This document shows, piece by piece, positions 1 to 5,751 of a stretch of DNA of 10,291 bases. Positions within the stretch are counted from its first letter, which is position 1. Each line of letters opens with the position of its first letter. This DNA comes from Hydrogenovibrio sp049975065 (lineage in GTDB: Bacteria > Pseudomonadota > Gammaproteobacteria > Thiomicrospirales > Thiomicrospiraceae), in the NCBI GenBank assembly GCA_049975065.1, contig JBNGDN010000072.1. The stretch is one strand, 5' to 3'. The notes beneath the pieces are model-generated. The model was not told the origin of the DNA. It searched no databases and saw only the letters and a program-made list of their open reading frames with translations. The position numbers and the translations under genes were made by a program.

Positions 1-592
<592 letters not shown>

Positions 593-613
593 GAGGTTTC
601 CTTTTTCGGTGGC

Positions 614-641
614 GACTTTGTGTTTGTTCTCGGGCAAAGTC
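614..641 (-). promoter_or_regulatory. Inverted repeat in the deaD upstream leader
   Basis: A perfect 7-bp inverted repeat, GACTTTG (614-620) and CAAAGTC (635-641), is separated by 14 bases. It ends about 20 bases before the deaD start codon and just upstream of its ribosome-binding site. In a transcript it would form a modest hairpin that could affect translation. Cold-shock genes are known to carry structured leaders, but a regulatory role here is inference. Confidence 0.35.
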
Positions 642-735
642 AAAATTAAATCAATGCCACCCTGTTAGGAATAACGGTCAATTCAAGAAAATTCCGTGTT
701 TTCCTCAGCAACGCGTGTTGCGAATCCCCAAATGG

Positions 736-756
736 TTTAAGGTGAAGCACCTTAAA
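736..756. repeat. Perfect 9-bp dyad with 3-base loop, operator-like or hairpin
   Basis: TTTAAGGTG (736-744) is followed by AAG and then CACCTTAAA (748-756), a 21-base perfect hairpin. It has no U-tract on either strand, so it is a poor intrinsic terminator. It lies about 145 bases upstream of deaD and beyond the TRAP terminator, where a protein-binding site in the deaD promoter region or an RNA hairpin would both fit. No regulator is identified. Confidence 0.4.
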
Positions 757-821
757 AATGAATAACGACAATCAGGCAGGCATATCAAGTGATGCGTCAA
801 CGGGAAAGAGCGGACAAATCC

Positions 822-858
822 AAAAAAGCCCCAACCGTAACAACAAGTCGGGGATTTT
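822..858 (-). terminator. Rho-independent terminator of the TRAP transporter operon
   Basis: On the minus strand, CCCCGAC (853-847) pairs with GTTGGGG (835-829), a 7-bp stem with one G-U wobble and an 11-base loop. It is followed by C and six T residues (828-822). An A/T pair run flanks the stem on both sides. Read on the plus strand the wobble becomes an A-C mismatch and the T run is weaker, so the minus strand is favoured. It lies about 105 bases beyond the stop codon of the TRAP large permease and isolates deaD from that operon. Confidence 0.72.
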
Positions 859-963
859 ACCGGAAATGAAATGGAATTGCTGTTTTATTTTGCTTTTCGA
901 TGGATTTTAACGGTATGGGTTTTACCAGTCGATGGGTGTGCTGGGCGGTGTGGGAAACCGCTG

Positions 964-2334
964 TTATTGATAAATCACGCTGGGCAGCCAAGTGGCCAGG
1001 CCTGGCCAAAGCGCCAGCAGCACCAGCACCGACAGTTGGATGAGGATGTAGGGCAGCACGCCTTTGTAAATGTCCAAAGTGGCGACCGACGGCGGCGTGA
1101 CCCCGCGCAGATAAAACAGCGCAAAGCCGAAGGGCGGGGTCAGAAAAGCCGTTTGCAAGTTGATGGCAATCATAATGCCCAGCCAGATCGGGTCCACGCC
1201 CATGATAAACAGCACCGGTGCCACCACCGGCACGATAATGTAGGTGATTTCAATAAAATCGAGGAAGAAGCCGATGACAAAAATCAGCGCCATCACAATC
1301 AGCACGGCGGTGAAAACGCCGCCGGGCAGGTTGGTGAGGAAGTCGTGAATCAGGTCGTCGCCGCCCAGTCCGCGAAAGGTCAACGAGAAGAAAGCGGCAC
1401 CGATGAAAATCAGGAAAATCATACTGGTGATTAACAGGGTGCTGCGCACCACTTCCTGCAGGCGTGGGCGGTTTAAACGTCGCTTAATCGCGGCCAACAG
1501 CATGGCGCCGAGTGCACCAATGGAAGCGGCTTCAGTGGGGGTGGCAAAGCCGCCGAGAATCGAACCCAGCACCAGCAGAATCAGCCCCAGCGGCGGCAGG
1601 AGGCTGACCAGCACGCGTTTGCCCAGGCCTGGCGGAATCGTGGTTTGGCGGTCGGCGGGCACTTTTTCCGGTTTCAGCAAAGCAATGATAAAAACATAGG
1701 CCATGTAAAGCACCACCAGCAACATGCCAGGGAAGAGGGCGGCGACAAACAGATCCCCGACCGAGAGGGTTTCCGGTGCGAAGATGCCCTGCTCCAGTTG
1801 GGCTTCTTGGTAGGCGGCGGAAAGCACGTCCGCCAGCAGAATCAGGATGATCGACGGCGGGATGATTTGGCCGAGGGTGCCGGCGGCGCAGATGGTGCCG
1901 GTGGCCAGTTTGGGGCAATAGCCTTGCTTGAGCATGGTGGGCAAGGCCAGCAGCCCCATGGTGACAACGGTGGCACCGACAATGCCGGTGCTGGCCGCCA
2001 AGAGTGCGCCGACGAAAATGACCGACAGCCCCAGTCCGCCGCGAAAGCTGCGCATGACTTCATCTAGGGTGCCGAGGAGCTGATCCGCGAGTTTGGACTT
2101 TTCCAGCATAATGCCCATAAACACAAACAGCGGCACCGCCATCAAGGTGGGGTTGGTCATAATGCTGAAAATGCGGTTGGGCACGCTTTGCAGAAACGCC
2201 GCATCAAACCAGCCGAATTGGGTGGCGACGAGCGCGAAGAGAAGGGATACGCCGGAGAGGGTCAACGCCACCGGAAACCCCATCATTAAGGCGATGAAGA
2301 TCAGGGCAAAGAGTAACAGGCTGAGAAATTCCAT
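964..2334 (-). CDS. TRAP transporter large permease subunit (DctM family, FcbT3-like)
   Basis: This 456-residue, highly hydrophobic protein is the large membrane subunit of a tripartite ATP-independent periplasmic transporter. Such subunits use the sodium or proton gradient to import a substrate handed over by a periplasmic binding protein. Family signs include the N-terminal GFPVALTL region (about 20-27), repeated long membrane segments along the whole length, the GILLGxxTPTEAAxxGA-type motif (here GGFATPTEAASIGA), and the C-terminal LQTAFLTPPFGFALFYLRG region typical of the mannitol/chloroaromatic (FcbT) branch. Its length is normal for that branch. The ATG at 2334 shares one base with the TAA stop of the small subunit, indicating translational coupling. 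The substrate cannot be read from the sequence; organic acids are common for TRAP systems. No binding-protein gene is adjacent. Confidence 0.93.
   Translation of the reverse strand: MEFLSLLLFALIFIALMMGFPVALTLSGVSLLFALVATQFGWFDAAFLQSVPNRIFSIMTNPTLMAVPLFVFMGIMLEKSKLADQLLGTLDEVMRSFRGGLGLSVIFVGALLAASTGIVGATVVTMGLLALPTMLKQGYCPKLATGTICAAGTLGQIIPPSIILILLADVLSAAYQEAQLEQGIFAPETLSVGDLFVAALFPGMLLVVLYMAYVFIIALLKPEKVPADRQTTIPPGLGKRVLVSLLPPLGLILLVLGSILGGFATPTEAASIGALGAMLLAAIKRRLNRPRLQEVVRSTLLITSMIFLIFIGAAFFSLTFRGLGGDDLIHDFLTNLPGGVFTAVLIVMALIFVIGFFLDFIEITYIIVPVVAPVLFIMGVDPIWLGIMIAINLQTAFLTPPFGFALFYLRGVTPPSVATLDIYKGVLPYILIQLSVLVLLALWPGLATWLPSVIYQ
996..1005. repeat. CCAGGCCTGG palindrome, copy 1 (in TRAP large permease)
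   Basis: An exact copy of the 10-bp palindrome found six times in the window. Here it extends to the 16-bp perfect palindrome TGGCCAGGCCTGGCCA (993-1008). It lies about 30 bases before the end of the gene, in the codon phase that encodes Pro-Gly-Leu. It contains overlapping CCAGG and CCTGG (CCWGG) sites and a central AGGCCT. Confidence 0.6.
1623..1632. repeat. CCAGGCCTGG palindrome, copy 2 (in TRAP large permease)
   Basis: Exact copy, read by the permease gene as Pro-Gly-Leu in a cytoplasm/membrane loop. It is in the same codon phase as copy 1 and a different phase from copies 3 and 4. Confidence 0.6.
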
Positions 2335-2960
2335 TACACCATTTCCTCATGCGGCGGGGTGCGTTGCGCCAGCCAGTCCTGCACCACCGGTTGCTCGGAT
2401 TGAAACAGTTTCAGTGCCGCTTCGGTGGCATCCGACAAGATTTGCAGCGTCATGAGCACGCCCATCACCGGGATGACGCTTTTCAATAAGTACAGAAACG
2501 GCAGACCGCCCGCTTCGGCAGAGCCTTCCAGAATTTCCCAGCTGGCGGCCACGTAATCCCAACTGACCCAAAGCACAAACAGCAGGGTGGGCAGCGCCAA
2601 AAATAGGTTGCCGAGCAGATCCACCCAGGCCTGGCGATTGGGCGACATGCGGCTGTAAAAGACATCCACCCGCACATGGCCGCCTTGCTGCAAGGTGTAG
2701 GCCATGCCCATCATAAATAAAATGGCGTGATTGTAAACCAGCGTTTCCTGCAATGCGATGGAGCCGCTGTCGAGACCGTAACGGTCGAACACCACAAAGG
2801 CTGTCAGCAACACCAGCGTCAGGCTGAGCCAGGCGAAGGTGTGGCCGATGGTGAGTTGTAAGCGGGTTTGCAGACGAATAAACCCCACGGCGTTTCGAGC
2901 CAGCGCAGTCGATGACTCTGATGAATCCGAGGGGGATGGTTGAATAGGGGTGTCTGTCAT
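2334..2960 (-). CDS. TRAP transporter small permease subunit (DctQ family, FcbT2-like)
   Basis: This 208-residue protein is the small membrane subunit of the TRAP transporter, which forms the membrane complex with the large permease encoded next. It has a Ser/Pro-rich hydrophilic N-terminus (about 1-20) and four predicted membrane segments (about 41-59, 75-91, 115-135 and 160-180). The conserved HVRVDVFY motif (95-102) after the second segment is characteristic of DctQ proteins. The sequence resembles the mannitol/chloroaromatic branch rather than the sialic-acid or C4-dicarboxylate branches. The start at 2960 is the only ATG that keeps the whole N-terminus; the sequence upstream (GGTAGACTGGC) is a weak ribosome-binding site, so a slightly different start is possible. 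The stop overlaps the large subunit start (TAATG). Confidence 0.9.
   Translation of the reverse strand: MTDTPIQPSPSDSSESSTALARNAVGFIRLQTRLQLTIGHTFAWLSLTLVLLTAFVVFDRYGLDSGSIALQETLVYNHAILFMMGMAYTLQQGGHVRVDVFYSRMSPNRQAWVDLLGNLFLALPTLLFVLWVSWDYVAASWEILEGSAEAGGLPFLYLLKSVIPVMGVLMTLQILSDATEAALKLFQSEQPVVQDWLAQRTPPHEEMV
2625..2634. repeat. CCAGGCCTGG palindrome, copy 3 (in TRAP small permease)
   Basis: Exact copy, read by the gene as Gln-Ala-Trp, which is a different codon phase from copies 1 and 2. This argues that the DNA word, not a peptide, is what recurs. Confidence 0.6.
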
Positions 2961-3008
2961 GCCAGTCTACCGATGGGTTTCGGTGTTGTCCGTTTCGTAA
3001 ATTGCGCT

Positions 3009-3014
3009 ATTCTA
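3009..3014 (-). promoter_or_regulatory. Possible -10 element for the TRAP operon
   Basis: On the minus strand TAGAAT (one mismatch to TATAAT) lies about 45 bases upstream of the small permease start. The hexamer 17 bases further upstream, TTCCCT, is a poor -35. The site is plausible mainly because the dsrE-like gene upstream ends in hairpins, so the TRAP pair would need its own promoter. Confidence 0.25.
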
Positions 3015-3045
3015 CCGAAAGTTGGCGTGACAGGGAAGGGGTAAA

Positions 3046-3073
3046 GCGAGTGCCCCAGCGGGTGGGCACTCGC
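3046..3073 (-). terminator. Strong GC-rich hairpin downstream of the dsrE-like gene
   Basis: A perfect 10-bp inverted repeat, GCGAGTGCCC (3046-3055) and GGGCACTCGC (3064-3073), encloses an 8-base loop. It lies 44 bases beyond the stop codon of the dsrE-like gene. On the minus strand the stem is followed by TTTA, a short and imperfect U-tract. A terminator or an mRNA 3'-end stabiliser for that gene is the likeliest reading. The plus strand has no T-run at all. Confidence 0.55.
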
Positions 3074-3092
3074 GTCACTCTGGAACCGCGAG

Positions 3093-3117
3093 GCACTCGG
3101 TTTGCGGTTTCGAGTGC
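3093..3117. repeat. Second hairpin sharing the GCACTCG/CGAGTGC heptamer
   Basis: GCACTCG (3093-3099) and CGAGTGC (3111-3117) form a perfect 7-bp inverted repeat around an 11-base loop. The right arm touches the stop codon of the dsrE-like gene. The same heptamer makes the core of the neighbouring hairpin at 3046-3073, so four alternating copies lie within 71 bases. Confidence 0.5.
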
Positions 3118-3650
3118 TATTGAATTTTCAGGTAAGCAAAACCTTCGCTTTGCAGCATGGCGATCTTGGCGACACCGGATTTGGTCAGTTCAATGCCTTT
3201 GTAGACTTTTTCCGGCGGCAGTTTGACTTCGCCACGGGTTTTGTCGCAGAGGTGTACCTTGACATTACGCACGTCCATCAGCGTCTGCAAGCGGCCTTTC
3301 AGCTCGGCGCGACGTTCTTTCAGTGCGGAACCGGCTTCATAGGGGGTGCCTTTGAGGTCGTCATCGGTGGTGAATCGCAGACCATAACCGACAAAGACGA
3401 GGTGAATTTCCGGCTCCATCAATTCGGAATCGTAATAGTCGATGATGTTGTTAATGGAGGTGAGGGTGGCGGAATAGCGGGTGGGGTCTTTGAAATCGAC
3501 GTGATACACCACTTTGGCCCCGTCGTCCGCCGCCTGGGAAAGCGGCGCAAACGCCAGTGCCAAGGCACCGATTAGGAGAAAAAACGGTTGGAAAATGCGT
3601 TTCGAGAGTTGGGTAAACGGCTGAATCAGCCAAGTCGTTTTCGGTGTCAT
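3117..3650 (-). CDS. Exported DsrE-family (DsrE/DsrF-like) protein
   Basis: The 177-residue product has a clear signal peptide: a basic start, a hydrophobic core at about 19-36 and a likely cleavage after SQA (residue 40), which gives a mature periplasmic protein of about 137 residues. The mature part begins with a beta-strand (KVVYHVDF), has an IHLVFVGYGLRF strand followed by a helix rich in Arg and Leu, then VKVHLCDKT with a single cysteine (C135), and ends in YLKIQ. This pattern fits the small DsrE/DsrF-like fold. Cytoplasmic relatives (TusD, DsrE) carry sulfur on a cysteine; whether C135 does so is not known, and the role of exported members is unclear. A GGAG five bases before the ATG supports the start. 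It lies 84 bases after the pirin-like gene on the same strand. Confidence 0.8.
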   Translation of the reverse strand: MTPKTTWLIQPFTQLSKRIFQPFFLLIGALALAFAPLSQAADDGAKVVYHVDFKDPTRYSATLTSINNIIDYYDSELMEPEIHLVFVGYGLRFTTDDDLKGTPYEAGSALKERRAELKGRLQTLMDVRNVKVHLCDKTRGEVKLPPEKVYKGIELTKSGVAKIAMLQSEGFAYLKIQ

Positions 3651-3686
3651 AGAGGCTCCATTACAAGGGTTGTCAAAAACGCTTTT

Positions 3687-3719
3687 AGCCTAATGCGAAG
3701 GCTGGCAAAAGTCCAGCTT
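3687..3719 (-). terminator. Possible weak terminator after the pirin-like gene
   Basis: Two overlapping short inverted repeats lie in the 84-bp gap after the pirin-family stop codon: GCTGG/CCAGC (3701-3705 and 3713-3717 on the plus strand) and AGCCT/AGGCT (3687-3691 and 3699-3703). On the minus strand the second is followed by AAAAGCGTTTTT, a T-run too far away for a classical terminator. The two stems compete for the same bases, so only one could form at a time. Confidence 0.3.
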
Positions 3720-3734
3720 CTTGTGGCGGCCGGA

Positions 3735-4607
3735 TCAAAAGCGACCGTGACGATAGTCGTCAAACGCCTGCTGGATTTCCGCCTGGGTGTTCATCACAAA
3801 CGGCCCGCCGCGGGCAATGGCTTCCTGCAGCGGCGTGGCGGTGACCAGCAGGAAGCGAGCGCCGTCTTCGGCGGCGCGGCATTGCAGGCCATCCTCATGG
3901 GCCTGAGGCGGGCGTAACTGCGCCAGTTGTCCGGTTTTAAGCGCGGTTTGGCCGTGATCGAAAAGGAGTTGCCCTTCGAGCATGAGAATAAACCCCTGTT
4001 GCCCATTTTGCCAGGCCTGGTGAAAATCGCTGTGCGGCGGTAATGTAACGTCCAGATAAGTCGGATGCACATACGGGTTGTGGATGACGCCGACCGTGCC
4101 CTGATCGGTTTGGCCGCTGATGACGCGGATGCGAGTGCCGTTGTCGCGGACTTCCAGCGGAATCGCGTCCGGCGGAAAATCCTGATAGGCCGGTGGGGTC
4201 ATTTTGGCGTGGGCGGGCAGGTTGAGCCACAGCTGAAAGCCTTGCAGCAAGCCGTTTTCCTGTTCCGGCATTTCGGAATGAATCACACCGCGACCGGCGG
4301 TCATCCATTGAATGCCCCCCGCTTCAAGCACGCCTTCGTTGCCCAGATTGTCGCGGTGGCGCATCCGCCCGTGCAGCAGATAGGTGACGGTTTCAAAGCC
4401 GCGATGCGGGTGCGGCGGAAAACCGGCCATATAGTCGTCCGGGTTTTCCGAGGCAAAGGCGTCCAGCATGAGAAACGGGTCGAGATCCGGCCAGTCGGAC
4501 ATGCCGATGTAGCGTGTCAGCTGAACCCCAGCGCCATCCGAAGCGGGATGGCCGTGGCTGATGCGCAGCAGTTGGCTGGATGGTTTCTGTGTCGTTGGGT
4601 GGCTCAT
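3735..4607 (-). CDS. Pirin family protein (bicupin)
   Basis: This 290-residue protein of normal pirin length has both cupin domains. The N-terminal domain has HPHRGFETVTYLL (66-78) and the GGIQWMTAGRGVIHSEMP stretch (97-114). Residues H66, H68, H110 and E112 match the four iron ligands of human pirin (H56, H58, H101, E103), so a metal centre is expected. Bacterial pirins include quercetin 2,3-dioxygenase (YhhW) and proteins that bind metabolic enzymes; the substrate or partner here cannot be told. The C-terminal domain includes GFILMLEGQLL and ends at FDDYRHGRF. GGAG seven bases before the ATG supports the start. The gene is divergent from a LysR regulator, a recurring arrangement in proteobacteria that suggests LysR control of the pirin gene. 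Confidence 0.93.
   Translation of the reverse strand: MSHPTTQKPSSQLLRISHGHPASDGAGVQLTRYIGMSDWPDLDPFLMLDAFASENPDDYMAGFPPHPHRGFETVTYLLHGRMRHRDNLGNEGVLEAGGIQWMTAGRGVIHSEMPEQENGLLQGFQLWLNLPAHAKMTPPAYQDFPPDAIPLEVRDNGTRIRVISGQTDQGTVGVIHNPYVHPTYLDVTLPPHSDFHQAWQNGQQGFILMLEGQLLFDHGQTALKTGQLAQLRPPQAHEDGLQCRAAEDGARFLLVTATPLQEAIARGGPFVMNTQAEIQQAFDDYRHGRF
4011..4020. repeat. CCAGGCCTGG palindrome, copy 4 (in pirin-like gene)
   Basis: Exact copy, read by the pirin-family gene as Gln-Ala-Trp in the C-terminal cupin domain. It is in the same codon phase as copy 3 although the proteins are unrelated. Confidence 0.6.
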
Positions 4608-4649
4608 GGCCGTCTCCAGTGAATGAGGTTGGCATCAGTTTAGCGCTTG

Positions 4650-4659
4650 CCAGGCCTGG
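4650..4659. repeat. CCAGGCCTGG palindrome, copy 5 (divergent pirin/lysR promoter region)
   Basis: Exact copy in non-coding DNA, about 42 bases upstream of the pirin-family start codon and 75 bases upstream of the lysR start. At this place it could overlap promoter elements of either gene. Confidence 0.6.
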
Positions 4660-4685
4660 GAAAAAGCCGCAAAATGCTAAAACAG

Positions 4686-4704
4686 TGTTCGATTTTGGTG
4701 AACA
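4686..4704. promoter_or_regulatory. Candidate LysR-type operator between pirin and lysR
   Basis: TGTTC (4686-4690) and GAACA (4700-4704) form a perfect 5-bp dyad with a 9-base spacer. It contains the TTC-N9-GAA core and thus the T-N11-A signature of LysR-type binding sites. It lies in the 126-bp divergent gap, 29 bases before the lysR start codon, as expected for an autoregulatory site that also controls the divergent gene. No confident -35/-10 pair was found for either gene. Confidence 0.5.
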
Positions 4705-4723
4705 ATCGCGACATTCAGTCTTC

Positions 4724-4729
4724 AGGAGG
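4724..4729 (+). promoter_or_regulatory. Ribosome-binding site that sets the lysR start
   Basis: A full AGGAGG lies four bases before the ATG at 4734. It decides between this start and the in-frame upstream ATG at 4647, which would add 29 residues unlike any LysR N-terminus and has no comparable site. Confidence 0.75.
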
Positions 4730-4733
4730 CGAT

Positions 4734-5639
4734 ATGGGACAGTTGGAAGACATTCAGGTGTTTGTGCGGGTGGTGGAGGCCGGTGGTGTGGGTAAGGCCG
4801 CCGAGCAGTTGCATCTGGCGAAATCGGCGGTCAGTCGGCGGTTGGCGGATTTGGAGGCGCGTTTGAAAACCAAGTTGATTCACCGCACCACGCGCTCGTC
4901 GAGTTTAACCGAGGCGGGGCGTTTGTATTATCAGCGGGCGCTGGGGTTGCTGGACGCGGTGGCGGAAATGAATCAGTTGGCCGAGGCCGAGTCCGGTGAG
5001 CTGGAAGGGTGTTTGCGGCTGGCGCTGCCGCTGTCGTTTGGATTGGAGCATTTGTCGCCCTTGCTGGACGAGTTTGCGCGGCAGCATCCGAAGCTGTCGT
5101 TGCACATGGATTTTTCCGACCGAGAAGTGGCGTTGGTGGAGGAGGGGTTTGATCTGGCGTTTCGTATTGCCGACTTAAAAGACACCAACTTACAGGCACG
5201 GCTGATTACGCCGATTGACTTTGTGTTGTGTGCCAGCCCGGATTATTTGGCGCGTTTTGGCGAGCCGAAAGACGTGACGGAACTCAAAGCGCATCAAGGG
5301 TTGCGTTACACGGCTGAGCAGGCTTCGACCTGGCCGTTGGTGGATGCCGAGGGGCGCACGCATCTGGTGCATCCCGACAGCCGCATTCAGGCCAATAACG
5401 GTCACTTTCTGATGCAGATGGCCATCGCGGGGCACGGCCTTGTGCTGTTGCCGCGTTTCATTGCTTGGCAGGCATTGCAAAACGGCGAGTTGCAAGCCAT
5501 CTTAACCCATTACACCATTCCCGCTATGGGCGCTTATGCACTTTATCCGCAAAACCGTTTTGTGTCGCAGAAAGCCCGCAGTTTGATTGACTTTTTGGTG
5601 GCGCGGCTGGGGCAAGGGGCGGAGTGGATGACGCGCTAA
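4734..5639 (+). CDS. LysR family transcriptional regulator (CrgA-like effector domain)
   Basis: This 301-residue protein is a DNA-binding regulator of standard LysR length. The N-terminal winged helix-turn-helix spans about residues 1-60, with AAEQLHLAKSAVSRRLADLEARL as helix-turn-helix plus wing start and LIHRTTRSSSLTEAG as the typical following stretch. A linker helix (about 60-85) leads to a type 2 periplasmic-binding-protein fold that binds the inducer (about 88-295; for example VALVEEGFDLAFRI and GHGLVLLPRFIA). The inducer is unknown. It is divergent from the pirin-family gene across a dyad matching a LysR site, and the RND efflux genes follow on the same strand after 112 bases. It may therefore control pirin, the pump, or both; MexT with MexEF is a known LysR/RND precedent. 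Confidence 0.92.
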   Translation: MGQLEDIQVFVRVVEAGGVGKAAEQLHLAKSAVSRRLADLEARLKTKLIHRTTRSSSLTEAGRLYYQRALGLLDAVAEMNQLAEAESGELEGCLRLALPLSFGLEHLSPLLDEFARQHPKLSLHMDFSDREVALVEEGFDLAFRIADLKDTNLQARLITPIDFVLCASPDYLARFGEPKDVTELKAHQGLRYTAEQASTWPLVDAEGRTHLVHPDSRIQANNGHFLMQMAIAGHGLVLLPRFIAWQALQNGELQAILTHYTIPAMGAYALYPQNRFVSQKARSLIDFLVARLGQGAEWMTR

Positions 5640-5702
5640 TCTTGGTTGTGCGGTGCCGCGATGCCCGGTATCTGATTTCATTTTATTTTCACAATCCAAT
5701 CG

Positions 5703-5726
5703 GGCGGTCACCTTACTATGGCCGCC
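5703..5726. promoter_or_regulatory. Dyad with a -10-like hexamer upstream of the RND operon
   Basis: GGCGG (5703-5707) and CCGCC (5722-5726) flank 14 bases that include TACTAT (5714-5719), a fair -10 hexamer about 33 bases before the adaptor start. The best -35-like hexamer, TTCACA (5688-5693), is 20 bases away, longer than usual. A repressor site over a promoter is possible but weakly supported. Confidence 0.25.
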
Positions 5727-5751
5727 AGACTCAATTTTAAGGGCTTGGACT

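Larger units (their letters stand above)
593..963. other. 371-bp intergenic region between TRAP large permease and deaD
   Basis: No convincing gene is seen here. Read on the minus strand, it holds a likely terminator for the TRAP operon (822-858), then a perfect 9-bp dyad (736-756), then a roughly 140-bp AT-richer stretch with a 7-bp inverted repeat just upstream of deaD (614-641). I could not identify a well-spaced sigma-70 promoter for deaD. The space would allow the long 5' leader known for cold-shock helicase mRNAs. The forward open frame starting at 871 is antisense to the TRAP permease and is not credible as a gene. Confidence 0.6.

Noticed and set aside
871..1434. Plus-strand open frame of 187 codons
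   Set aside because: It is antisense to the TRAP large permease and its product is a His/Gln/Asp-rich composition typical of a shadow frame, without a domain or a ribosome-binding site.
964..4607. A single pirin-DsrE-TRAP operon with linked function
   Set aside because: Gaps of 84 and 156 bases with hairpins, especially the strong one at 3046-3073, argue for separate transcripts.
4065..4622. Plus-strand open frame of 185 codons
   Set aside because: It is antisense to the pirin-family gene, whose metal ligands are conserved.
4647..4733. Upstream in-frame start for the LysR regulator
   Set aside because: It would add 29 residues unlike LysR proteins and overlap the operator dyad; AGGAGG precedes the ATG at 4734.
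5653..5751. Upstream in-frame start for the RND adaptor
   Set aside because: It would place 33 non-signal residues before the signal-peptide-like N-terminus and would swallow the intergenic region.
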